Shown: piece after piece, positions 26,788-34,266 of the stretch | Layout of the letters: each line of letters begins with the position of its first letter | Position numbering within the stretch: position 1 is the first letter of the stretch | NCBI GenBank assembly: GCA_902775075.1 | Contig: CACYKX010000006.1 | Span: forward strand, 1 to 40,726 | Direction of reading: 5' to 3' | DNA: 40,726 bases | From: an uncultured Prevotellaceae bacterium | GTDB taxonomy: Bacteria; Bacteroidota; Bacteroidia; Bacteroidales; Bacteroidaceae | Program-made: the position numbers and the translations under genes | The notes under the pieces: model-generated | The model's database searches: none | Told to the model about the DNA's origin: nothing | Seen by the model: only the letters and a program-made list of their open reading frames with translations

Positions 26788-27450
26788 TTATCTTCTCATT
26801 CCACCACCAGTAGTCTGCTGCTGTGGCTCTGTCTGTGCGATTTGTGGTGTTTGACGTTGGCCACCCAGCAGCTGGCTCATATTCGCATTATTGCCGATCA
26901 TCATCATGCCGAGGACGGCTCCGGCAATTTTCCCAAGCCATCCGAAACGGCCAAAGACGAGTAGGGCAGAGACGACGAGACCTGCAAGGCTGAGTCCTGA
27001 CACGTTTCCTTTACCCAGATTACTGAAGAAATTGCCTATCATGTTACCGCCGTTGCCTGAGAATATGCCACGAAGGAAATTGGACATGCCGCTCCATTTT
27101 GAATTCACGTCGGTCATGGCCTCATTCATCGTGCTAACGGTTTCACCGACCTTTTCTTTGAGGTCATTGACTCCCTCGATGGCGGTATCAACCTTGTTTG
27201 AGACGGACTCCATCGTTCCCTCTCCGACAACGGCATCACCGACAATACGAGTCACGCTTTTGTCTGTGGTGAGCTTTTCCCAACCGACATAGGCCATACC
27301 GCCGCCAACGGCAGCAGTCTTTGCTGCAGTCCCCAATCCTTTGATGGTTCGCTGGGGATGAATGACTGCGCTGCCAGCGGATTCGACAGTAGCACGGCCT
27401 CCTTTCAGGACATATTTCCCTGTTGTTTTTAAGAATGTACTCCAACCCAT
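26788..27450 (-). CDS. Transfer-operon membrane protein, unknown
   Basis: A 220-residue protein. The N-terminus (FLKTTGKYVLKGGRATVES) is basic and amphipathic. An Ala/Gly-rich stretch near 40-57 and a strong hydrophobic region near 150-188 (LSLAGLVVSALLVFG and WLGKIAGAVLGMMMI) are probable membrane segments. Between them lies a helical segment like a short coiled coil. The tail is Gln-rich and ends GGGMRR. It shares this general plan with the 480-residue protein of the same operon. No family is recognised. Confidence 0.55.
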   Translation of the reverse strand: MGWSTFLKTTGKYVLKGGRATVESAGSAVIHPQRTIKGLGTAAKTAAVGGGMAYVGWEKLTTDKSVTRIVGDAVVGEGTMESVSNKVDTAIEGVNDLKEKVGETVSTMNEAMTDVNSKWSGMSNFLRGIFSGNGGNMIGNFFSNLGKGNVSGLSLAGLVVSALLVFGRFGWLGKIAGAVLGMMMIGNNANMSQLLGGQRQTPQIAQTEPQQQTTGGGMRR

Positions 27451-27481
27451 AATACGTTTATAATTAGATGTTTATATAATT

Positions 27482-28165
27482 TTACGGACGTACTTGTTTA
27501 CCGACTCTTTTCCACCGCTGCATGCATTGCCTGGTGATACCCGGCTTGTCTGCCTTGTCAACGGCACCACCTTCTATCTCTGCCCATACGTCAGCAAAAG
27601 AAGTGTACTTGACAGCTTTGGTGAGTCGGTACAGTTTCTTGTTCATCAGCTGAAGTTTCGGACGGATTCCAAAGACGATCTCCATCCTTTCCTTCTCTGT
27701 CATCTTGTGGTTACTGAGACAGGCCTGCCTGATGTCCTCGACAATCTCGACACTGTTCAGAATAATCTCCCGATATATCTTGTTCCTGTTGGAAGAGAGG
27801 GCAACGGCAAGGGCATTACTCGGATGGTCACTGAGCTGCTTGGAGAACTGTTTGAGGTTACAGGCCATCTTGTCTATCTCATGGTAGAATCCGTAAATCT
27901 GTGCCGCATAGATGACGATGGATTGGAAACTGTCAAGATAGTCGTTGAACTCCCGCTGCAGGTCTGTGGTTCCTTCAACCTCCTCCTTGATCCAGATATG
28001 GCCTGTACTTTCAAGCAGCATCATCTTTTCCTGCTGCTTCAACTCCTTCTTGGCCTTGTCTGTATAGAGGACAATCATACCTGCCAGGGCTGGGTCTATG
28101 CCTTGTGCGAACATTTTTCCAATGCCGATAGACAGGAGTAATACTAATAGAATCTTCTTTGCCAT
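27482..28165 (-). CDS. Exported transfer protein, VirB5-like paralogue 2
   Basis: A 227-residue protein with a signal peptide (MAKKILLVLLLSIGIGKMFA), then helices and short loops. Its C-terminal part (LMNKKLYRLTKAVKYTSFADVW) is clearly related to the same region of the gene immediately upstream (FNKKLNKLCLSIKFYTMTDVW). The helical periplasmic plan is reminiscent of VirB5/TraI-type conjugation proteins of Bacteroidetes. That assignment is inferred from context and fold, not a firm family match. It starts 2 bp after its paralogue ends. Confidence 0.55.
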   Translation of the reverse strand: MAKKILLVLLLSIGIGKMFAQGIDPALAGMIVLYTDKAKKELKQQEKMMLLESTGHIWIKEEVEGTTDLQREFNDYLDSFQSIVIYAAQIYGFYHEIDKMACNLKQFSKQLSDHPSNALAVALSSNRNKIYREIILNSVEIVEDIRQACLSNHKMTEKERMEIVFGIRPKLQLMNKKLYRLTKAVKYTSFADVWAEIEGGAVDKADKPGITRQCMQRWKRVGKQVRP

Positions 28166-28167
28166 AT

Positions 28168-28893
28168 TTAATAGCCTGCTGTTTTAGCCGCCCTGACCCA
28201 TCTGGAATGGGCTTGGCTGGCAATTTCACCGTTTGTTCTCTCAATCATCCCTGCCGTCACGCTGTTCCATACATCGGTCATCGTATAGAACTTGATACTC
28301 AGGCAGAGCTTGTTCAGCTTCTTATTAAAGGAAGCCAGCCGGTCATTCAAGGCCCAAAGGGTCTTACTGCGCTCTGCTCCAGTAAGCATATTCTCCGTGC
28401 CTCCCTTGGCAACAGCCTCCCTGAGAGCCGTATAGACGGAAATCAGTTCTGTGGCCGTCTCGATATAGAGGTTGTTCATACTCATACTGGCGACAATACC
28501 CTGTGGATTGTGACCGATAGCCTTTTTGAGGTCACAGAGACTGATGAAGATACGGACTCCGTCATCATAGAGCGTCGTACATGCCTTCAGGGTAGAGGCG
28601 TAGCCGTCAACAGTCTTCAGGTAACTGTTATACTTCTTCTCCCACTTACGGATCTGCGTGAACTCGGCAGCAATCGTATTCTGGAAAAGGGCTGTCTTCT
28701 GCTGATTGTCTATTTCTGACTTTATCTGTCCGTTGATAAGCTCGTTGCCCTCTGCCAGTGCCGCATATTCCAGAGGATTGGAAGATGCTATCTGTGCAGA
28801 AACCCGTGTACTCAGGACGAACATATTGAGGATGGCAAGCAGAGACACTACGAGCCACCGCTTGTCAAATTGGCTATCTATTGGTAATCTCAT
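28168..28893 (-). CDS. Exported transfer protein, VirB5-like paralogue 1
   Basis: A 241-residue protein with an N-terminal signal anchor around residues 12-33 (WLVVSLLAILNMFVLSTRVSA), followed by a helical region with a central Cys pair about 15 residues apart. The C-terminal end FYTMTDVWNSVTAGMIER matches the downstream paralogue. The pair looks like an ancient tandem duplication. Its start overlaps the PH-domain gene by 20 bp. A minor pilus or channel component is plausible but unproven. Confidence 0.55.
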   Translation of the reverse strand: MRLPIDSQFDKRWLVVSLLAILNMFVLSTRVSAQIASSNPLEYAALAEGNELINGQIKSEIDNQQKTALFQNTIAAEFTQIRKWEKKYNSYLKTVDGYASTLKACTTLYDDGVRIFISLCDLKKAIGHNPQGIVASMSMNNLYIETATELISVYTALREAVAKGGTENMLTGAERSKTLWALNDRLASFNKKLNKLCLSIKFYTMTDVWNSVTAGMIERTNGEIASQAHSRWVRAAKTAGY

Positions 28894-29365
28894 ATACTCC
28901 TTTTCGTTGTTTGTTGTATTCTACACGTTCCCTGATGATGGCCACAAGGTCGATCTTCACGGGAACTCCTATGATATCCAGATGGGGTGTAGTCCTGTCA
29001 CCAGAGTAGATAGTCACGGTCTTCAGGCCCACTATCTGCTGGATAAAGCTCCTTCTCTCATCGTAATCGACGATGCGGTATAGCTCAATATAGTTGTTGT
29101 TGGTGGTAAACACCCCATGCTGGATGATGAGCTGTTCGCCTGAGACATAGTAACTGAGTCGTTTGAGATAGGCAAACTTGTAGAGGATGAACAGGACAAG
29201 GAGAAAGGCCACCTGTAGGATGAACCCTTTGAACGGCATATTTTCCATACCTGCAAAGGCAAAGGCTGCCAGACACAGGCAAAGAGGAATGAACTCATTG
29301 ATGACAAACTGCATCCAGTGCGGATGATGCCTTACGGTCTTAAATGCTGGCTGTTGGTACTGCAT
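28874..29365 (-). CDS. Membrane-anchored bacterial PH-domain protein
   Basis: A 163-residue protein with two membrane helices near residues 27-40 and 47-63 (FILQVAFLLVLFILYKF). They are followed by a DUF304/YdbS-type PH domain with LSYYVSGEQLIIQHGVFT and NYIELYRIVDYDERRSF. Such domains are usually attached to the inner membrane. Their role in transfer operons is not known. It begins 2 bp after the primase-like gene and overlaps the next gene by 20 bp. Confidence 0.75.
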   Translation of the reverse strand: MQYQQPAFKTVRHHPHWMQFVINEFIPLCLCLAAFAFAGMENMPFKGFILQVAFLLVLFILYKFAYLKRLSYYVSGEQLIIQHGVFTTNNNYIELYRIVDYDERRSFIQQIVGLKTVTIYSGDRTTPHLDIIGVPVKIDLVAIIRERVEYNKQRKGVYEITNR

Positions 29366-29367
29366 GG

Positions 29368-30735
29368 TTATCTGTGGTGATGGGTTTGTTTCTCTTCATG
29401 TTCAAGATCTTCCTCAATGACGACATCATTGCCATTATCATCAAAGACGGTCTCTATAGTGTCCGTAAGCGTGTACTGCTTCTTGTCAAGCAACTCGTCA
29501 TTCCAGTCCTTATAGCCGTCCTTGGGAACCTCTCTCTCTGATTTTACGATACAGTCTTCGAGCATATCCCGCAGGTCTTTCCAGCCTTGGTCTATCTGTT
29601 TCCTCAATTCTTTCTTGTCATCTTCGCAGAGATAGGTCGTAGCCATCTCTTCGACAAGCCGCCATGTCTTGAAATACTGCTGTTTGGCTGATTCAGGAAG
29701 GTAGCTGAGGGCTTCAGACTTCTTATCATCCACCTCTGGGGAACCAGGTGTGTTCAGATAGGTCAGGGCTGCTTCGTTATATGGTTTCACCATATTGGCA
29801 ACACCTTGGAAGTTCATGACGAACTGATTTCCTGCTAGGTCGTTGTCAAAGCACAGATGATGGGTGGCATGTGGGGCAGCCACAATCACACCCCTGAACT
29901 GTAATGGAGTAGGGTTGCCGCCAGTAGAGAGGAACACGGCCTTACCCAAGTCCTCATTCTCCTTCACATGGATCTGGTAATAGGCCATGGCATCGTAGGC
30001 ACTCTCAAACCAATAGACATGACTGGCCTTTGACAGCTCTGTGTCATTGGGACTGGCTATCCAGAGACCTTCCGAGGAATTGCTGCCTGCCGCCTTCCCC
30101 TTGTAGGATTGACCGTTCTGGCGCATCATGCCCCTTTCCTCAAAGCCGACGACACCTTCTTTGCCTGGTATCGTCAGGGGAAAGGAGAGATTGTTGTATA
30201 TCATACCGTTATCAACCTCCTTGGAAGCCTTGCAGAAATATGACTTGAAGGCTTTCTGGGTTGGTACGCTGATGCCTCTTGACTTGAAGAACGGATAGAA
30301 CGCCTTGACATCCTCATGTGAGCCGCTGTACTTCATGATGGTATAGTCATCCATACTGAAGGGCTTGATATGCTCTGGCTGGGAGATAACGGCGTTTTCC
30401 TGTTTCTCGTCGGGCGATTCGTTGAGAAGCCTACAGCAGACAAGGTTAACAAGCCTGTCTGGTGACATGCCAGGCGTGTAGTCGGAGAACATGTTAGGAT
30501 GTTCCTTGATGAAGGAAATGATGTTGTAGTTCTTCATCACTGGTGGCTGGAAACAACACTTCCCGTTACCCGTAACGACGAACTTATCACCTCTGATTCT
30601 CCTTCCTGTACTGTCCAGACGGACATATGAGGGATAGCGCAGACCATCACGCTTGTTAAGCGTATAGCCTGCGTCTATCAGAACATCCTGAATACTCAGT
30701 TTGTCCTTGAAGTCCTCATAGCTCAACTGTCCCAT
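29368..30735 (-). CDS. Toprim primase-like protein
   Basis: A 455-residue protein. Residues about 10-75 resemble a DnaG-type zinc-finger region without a complete cysteine set (C60, C61). The Toprim domain spans about 238-330: E244 in YWFESAYDAMA, LSTGGNPT and D297-N-D299 in LCFDNDLAGNQF, the metal-binding Glu and DxD. This matches the DUF3991/Toprim primases of mobile elements, which prime the complementary strand after transfer. The C-terminal 110 residues are acidic and end QTHHHR. Confidence 0.78.
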   Translation of the reverse strand: MGQLSYEDFKDKLSIQDVLIDAGYTLNKRDGLRYPSYVRLDSTGRRIRGDKFVVTGNGKCCFQPPVMKNYNIISFIKEHPNMFSDYTPGMSPDRLVNLVCCRLLNESPDEKQENAVISQPEHIKPFSMDDYTIMKYSGSHEDVKAFYPFFKSRGISVPTQKAFKSYFCKASKEVDNGMIYNNLSFPLTIPGKEGVVGFEERGMMRQNGQSYKGKAAGSNSSEGLWIASPNDTELSKASHVYWFESAYDAMAYYQIHVKENEDLGKAVFLSTGGNPTPLQFRGVIVAAPHATHHLCFDNDLAGNQFVMNFQGVANMVKPYNEAALTYLNTPGSPEVDDKKSEALSYLPESAKQQYFKTWRLVEEMATTYLCEDDKKELRKQIDQGWKDLRDMLEDCIVKSEREVPKDGYKDWNDELLDKKQYTLTDTIETVFDDNGNDVVIEEDLEHEEKQTHHHR

Positions 30736-30738
30736 ACC

Positions 30739-32358
30739 TTATCGCTGATGTCCGAGTCCAACACCGTGTTCTCCTGCATTGAGACCCGCCTCGAAAGCTC
30801 TGGCAGCAATGTCTTGCGGTGAGTCAACACCGGGCTTGTAATAGACATGGCCATGTGGAGCGTCATGATGATGCTCGACGAAGACAGCCGGACCCGGACG
30901 GCCTTGTACCAAGTCATGGGTGACTGCCAATCCTGCAAGCAGGGCAGCACCGATCTTCACACCGATGCCGTTATTCACTCCAGGCATATTCTTCATATCG
31001 ACCTCATGGAAGATATGTGAGAACAGTTTCATGCGATGATAGTCATCAATGGCCATGAACTTCTCATACTGCTTCTGGGTAATCTCGTGGGATATGGATT
31101 CCCCGTTGATGACAGCAGTCATTCGGTATTTGGCTTCTCCAGCATCCTGACCGTCTTCTTTCTTGACTGGCTCAACCTTGATGTCATCGACAGTGACCTC
31201 TCTGCCATGCCTTCCCTCACGGAACCAGCCCTTATCCCCGTTGAGTTCATAAAGGGCATTACCGTTGACATGGGCAACAGTCTTGTCTTCCTGTTCAGGA
31301 ACGACAATGATGTTTGGATCGGCTACAAGATGCTGTGGCAGCTCCTGACGCATCTTTTCATTGAGCTGCTGCTCAACTTCTGGCTTCAGTTTGATGGAAA
31401 GGTGTTCGTTGCTATTCAGCATATCCATCGTTACCTTGTCATGGAAGTCACCACTGATAACATTATTAATGATATCCAGACGGGCGTTTACAGGAACATC
31501 CTTGATGGAGTTGCTGGTCAGCTTCTTGACTTCTTCATCGGTCAGGTCATACACAAAGTCCTGCTTGGCAGCAGAGGACTGGATGGTGAGCGTCTTGGCT
31601 TCAGCATCGACATGAATACCATGGCTGGCCAGCACCTCCTGCCATTTGTCGTTACTGAAATAGACATTGGAGGTTATCAGCTCCTTATATGGCTTGGCTG
31701 GCTCCTGCGGACGCGGACGTGTCTGTATAGGCGTGATAACACTCTGCAAGTCTGCCAGGACATCCTGTTGTGGCTGTGGAGTGACGGCTTGCTGTCCTTT
31801 ATAGTAGAAACCATACGCGCCAGAGCGAAGTTCTCCTGGCTTCATCCTGCCGTCAGGACGCTCTGGCACCATCGGCGCACCCTGCATGAACAAGGCTCCT
31901 CCAACACTTCTCATGTGGAAACCGTCCTGATTACGGGGTGTCCAGCCAAGAAAGCCATGATGGAATCCCCACATGTCACGGTGTGCGTAAGGCATTCGTC
32001 CCATACGGCCATATTCACCAGTACCAATACGGTAGCCGTGCAAGCCCATGGCTACACGACCGTTGGCATTTCTTGCATGGACGAAGTTACGAGGCATGTA
32101 GAAGTCCTTTTCGACCAGAGAGGCAAAGGTGTCGTAGGCATGCTTGTTGGCATAGTTGGTTCCCCAGTCGGTAAGTGCCTTAACCTGATTGGCATTCAAA
32201 TGATAGGTAAGAAGGGGAGAGTCATGGCCTTGAACGGCTAGCATGACGGAATCTCCCTGACTGATGATATGGGCTTGCATACCATTACGACGCAAAATGC
32301 CTTGCAGTTCAGGTGCAAGGTCATATCCCATTGGTCTTGAATTGGATCTTATCGACAT
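30739..32358 (-). CDS. Transfer-operon protein of unknown function
   Basis: A 539-residue protein. The first 100 residues include a compact alpha/beta segment. Residues 100-190 are unusually rich in Gly, His, Met and Arg (GYRIGTGEYGRMGRMPYAHR). Later segments contain repeated helical units (DLTDEEVKKLTSNSIKDV; EITQKQYEKFMAIDDYHRM). These two resemble each other and the DUF3945 style. There is no signal peptide. It ends GLGHQR. It is separated from the primase-like gene by 3 bp. Confidence 0.55.
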   Translation of the reverse strand: MSIRSNSRPMGYDLAPELQGILRRNGMQAHIISQGDSVMLAVQGHDSPLLTYHLNANQVKALTDWGTNYANKHAYDTFASLVEKDFYMPRNFVHARNANGRVAMGLHGYRIGTGEYGRMGRMPYAHRDMWGFHHGFLGWTPRNQDGFHMRSVGGALFMQGAPMVPERPDGRMKPGELRSGAYGFYYKGQQAVTPQPQQDVLADLQSVITPIQTRPRPQEPAKPYKELITSNVYFSNDKWQEVLASHGIHVDAEAKTLTIQSSAAKQDFVYDLTDEEVKKLTSNSIKDVPVNARLDIINNVISGDFHDKVTMDMLNSNEHLSIKLKPEVEQQLNEKMRQELPQHLVADPNIIVVPEQEDKTVAHVNGNALYELNGDKGWFREGRHGREVTVDDIKVEPVKKEDGQDAGEAKYRMTAVINGESISHEITQKQYEKFMAIDDYHRMKLFSHIFHEVDMKNMPGVNNGIGVKIGAALLAGLAVTHDLVQGRPGPAVFVEHHHDAPHGHVYYKPGVDSPQDIAARAFEAGLNAGEHGVGLGHQR

Positions 32359-32384
32359 AATCTGAGAATTTCGGGGTTATTACT

Positions 32385-32600
32385 TTAGTTATCCATGCTC
32401 TCTTCCATCAGCCTGTCCTTGTAGTCCACAAACTGCTTTGCGGTGTCCTCGTCGGCTGTGAGACCATGTTCCTGGCAGTATTCAGAGAATTCTTCCTGCC
32501 ATTCAGGAGAATGATGGTTGATGTATTCAAGCCATCCGTATTCTCCACTCTGGACTTTTTCAACCAGCTCTTCCTCTGGTAAGTACTGTGTTTCTTCCAT
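32385..32600 (-). CDS. Small acidic transfer-operon protein
   Basis: A 71-residue, highly acidic protein (MEETQYLPEEELVEKVQSGE...) with two predicted helices and the segment YGWLEYINHHSPEWQEEF. Similar small proteins accompany DUF4099/DUF3945 genes in Bacteroidales elements. It is 30 bp after the DUF4099 gene and 26 bp before the next. Function unknown. Confidence 0.6.
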   Translation of the reverse strand: MEETQYLPEEELVEKVQSGEYGWLEYINHHSPEWQEEFSEYCQEHGLTADEDTAKQFVDYKDRLMEESMDN

Positions 32601-32630
32601 TTCTGTAGTGTTTATAGTGAAACAATAATC

Positions 32631-33386
32631 CTATCGCTGATGCTGCATGCGCATACCCTGCTTCTTCTGCTCGTTCCAAAGCTCCTCGGTGTAGTCTTCC
32701 TCGCTTACATAGTCGAGGTTGCCATTGTCATCCATGACCCAGCATCCGAAAGCTCCAAAGGTATATTTGTCCCATTCACGCTTGGATTCACGGTTCCATA
32801 CCTGTTCGTCACCGGCAGCATAGCGGATGCCCGTCTTGGAATTGAGGTCGATTCCAACAGAGACAAGCTCATCATTGAGGTCAATGGTGAGGACTTCGCC
32901 GTTCTGAATCTTCTGGATCTCGGCTCCAGTAAGGTGAAGGTCATCCATCACGTACTGGAGGTTACGGCCAATGACAGGCGTAGTGACAGAAAGTACCTGC
33001 ATATTCTCTGGGTCAAGCTGGATGAAACACTTCGGGCCTCGTTCGGCCTCAGTCTCTCCTTCATGGCGGTAGCCGATGATGGGTTTGTTGGCTTCCAGAC
33101 GCTGACGCTGGGCATCGTTCAGGTTCTTCAGGTCTATCTCTTCACGGATAGGATAGAAAAGGACATCAACCGTGCCGTCGTTCTTACGGACAAGGGAGAA
33201 TCGGGTACGATCCTTTACAATTTCCCCGTCATCAGCTGTCATCTGTACGGGGAGAACAGGAGAACGCTTGCCGTCGTAGATGTTCTGCAAGACATCCAAT
33301 GGCAGGTCTTCTACCATTTCCTGTGTCAGTCCGTACCGTTGCAGAATGCCAAATGGCACCTCGTTTTCTGAGAATTTGTAATTCAT
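32631..33386 (-). CDS. DUF4099/DUF3945 protein, first gene of the transfer operon
   Basis: A 251-residue protein. Residues 1-75 match DUF4099 (FGILQRYGLTQEMVEDLP, VLQNIYDGKRSPVLPVQ). Residues about 90-135 match DUF3945 (LNDAQRQRLEANKPIIGYRH, KCFIQLDPENMQVLSV). Both domains are of unknown function and are markers of Bacteroidales mobile elements. The final residues are RMQHQR. It is read from a promoter inside the inverted repeat at 33426-33449. Confidence 0.75.
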   Translation of the reverse strand: MNYKFSENEVPFGILQRYGLTQEMVEDLPLDVLQNIYDGKRSPVLPVQMTADDGEIVKDRTRFSLVRKNDGTVDVLFYPIREEIDLKNLNDAQRQRLEANKPIIGYRHEGETEAERGPKCFIQLDPENMQVLSVTTPVIGRNLQYVMDDLHLTGAEIQKIQNGEVLTIDLNDELVSVGIDLNSKTGIRYAAGDEQVWNRESKREWDKYTFGAFGCWVMDDNGNLDYVSEEDYTEELWNEQKKQGMRMQHQR

Positions 33387-33425
33387 ATTACTTTGAATTT
33401 AATAAATGAAATAAATGAGAATTTT

Positions 33426-33449
33426 CAGGCAAATGTACTGGTTTGCCTG
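33426..33449 (-). promoter_or_regulatory. Transfer-operon promoter inside an inverted repeat
   Basis: The minus-strand -7 box TACATTTG (33437-33430) overlaps a perfect inverted repeat, CAGGCAAA (33426-33433) with TTTGCCTG (33442-33449). A regulator bound there would cover the -7 region, suggesting repression of all 14 downstream genes. The leader to ATG 33386 would be about 37 nt. Confidence 0.5.
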
Positions 33450-33503
33450 GGAGTTCCTTGAATGAGGGGTTAGGGTAGGATGGCCTTTTATGCTAAATTA
33501 AAC

Positions 33504-33539
33504 TTATAGTATGAATTTACGGCATTTATCATACTATAA
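33504..33539. promoter_or_regulatory. 11-bp-arm inverted repeat TTATAGTATGA / TCATACTATAA
   Basis: Perfect arms at 33504-33514 and 33529-33539 with a 14-bp spacer, between the divergent transfer operon and the M23 gene. The core AGTATGA/TCATACT is the same as in the palindrome at 3665-3686, so one regulator could serve both places. Confidence 0.5.
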
Positions 33540-33575
33540 CACCAAAAAATGTTATATGATAGGGAAAGCAAGGCT

Positions 33576-33583
33576 TATCTTTG
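33576..33583 (+). promoter_or_regulatory. -7 element (TATCTTTG) for the M23 peptidase gene
   Basis: TATCTTTG matches TAnnTTTG, 32 bp before ATG 33616. Confidence 0.6.
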
Positions 33584-33615
33584 CTACGCACGATGATTGG
33601 CAGTAATTTCGCAGC

Positions 33616-34266
33616 ATGAAACACATCATCACATTATCAGCACTGACCATTTGGAGCTTCATCAGCTGCCCAGATGCCTGTGCTCAGTTTAACACCATCT
33701 CTTCCAACAGCCAGAGAGCCAAGATCCTGACCTCGGAAACTGGTATGAATGAAGAATGCCCTTCAGAACAGGAAACGACCGTTCCGAAGGACACATTATT
33801 AGAGTCATCTGAAGATAGCACTGCCTTATACGACAGGTACTTCAGCGTCTCTTACCCTCTCGACGAAATCAAGGTGAACTCCAAGTTCGGAATGCGTAAG
33901 CATCCTGTCACCAAGAAGTACTGTATGCATAATGGCCTTGACCTGAAAGCCCACTATGAACAAGTATATTCAATGTTGCCTGGTGAAGTGGTAGGAGTAG
34001 GGCAGGACAGCCGTTCTGGGAAATACGTGACAGTCAGGACGGCAAACTATACCGTCAGCTACTGCCATCTGTCTAAGGCATACGCAGCAATCGGTGACAT
34101 CGTGAAAGCTGGGGAGATAATAGCACAGTCAGGGAATACCGGCAGGTCAACAGGCCCACACCTGCACCTGACATCAAAAAAGGATGGTAAGGCATTTGAC
34201 CCGACCATCCTGATTAACTTCATCCGCTCAGTGAAAAACTCCTGCTTAAATAGTCTTTCCTTCTGA
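33616..34266 (+). CDS. Exported M23 (LytM) peptidase
   Basis: A 216-residue protein with a signal peptide (IITLSALTIWSFISCPDACA). The M23 domain covers about 78-208, with H105-x3-D109 in CMHNGLDLK, H151 and H182-L-H184 in GPHLHLT, all zinc ligands intact. It would cut peptide cross-links in peptidoglycan. It is the third M23-type protein of the element and the only one read divergently from the transfer operon. The last 21 bp overlap the end of the convergent lipoprotein gene. Confidence 0.85.
   Translation: MKHIITLSALTIWSFISCPDACAQFNTISSNSQRAKILTSETGMNEECPSEQETTVPKDTLLESSEDSTALYDRYFSVSYPLDEIKVNSKFGMRKHPVTKKYCMHNGLDLKAHYEQVYSMLPGEVVGVGQDSRSGKYVTVRTANYTVSYCHLSKAYAAIGDIVKAGEIIAQSGNTGRSTGPHLHLTSKKDGKAFDPTILINFIRSVKNSCLNSLSF

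Larger units (their letters stand above)
3775..34266. mobile_element. Probable integrative mobilisable/conjugative element (core extent; ends not located)
   Basis: The span contains a MobV relaxase with an adjacent hairpin cluster, and a 15-kb minus-strand operon with ArdC, a Toprim primase-like protein, DUF4099/DUF3945, a glucosaminidase-M23 enzyme and VirB5-like exported proteins. This combination is typical of Bacteroidales mobile elements. No integrase, VirB4-like ATPase, coupling protein or attachment site was recognised. The coordinates give only the minimum gene span. The flanking genes (1-3.5 kb, 34.2-40.7 kb) could be chromosome or more cargo. Confidence 0.55.

Noticed and set aside
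31036..32241. Plus-strand open frame of 401 codons
   Set aside because: It is wholly antisense to the 539-residue gene of a tightly packed minus-strand operon. It has no domain and no promoter of its own.
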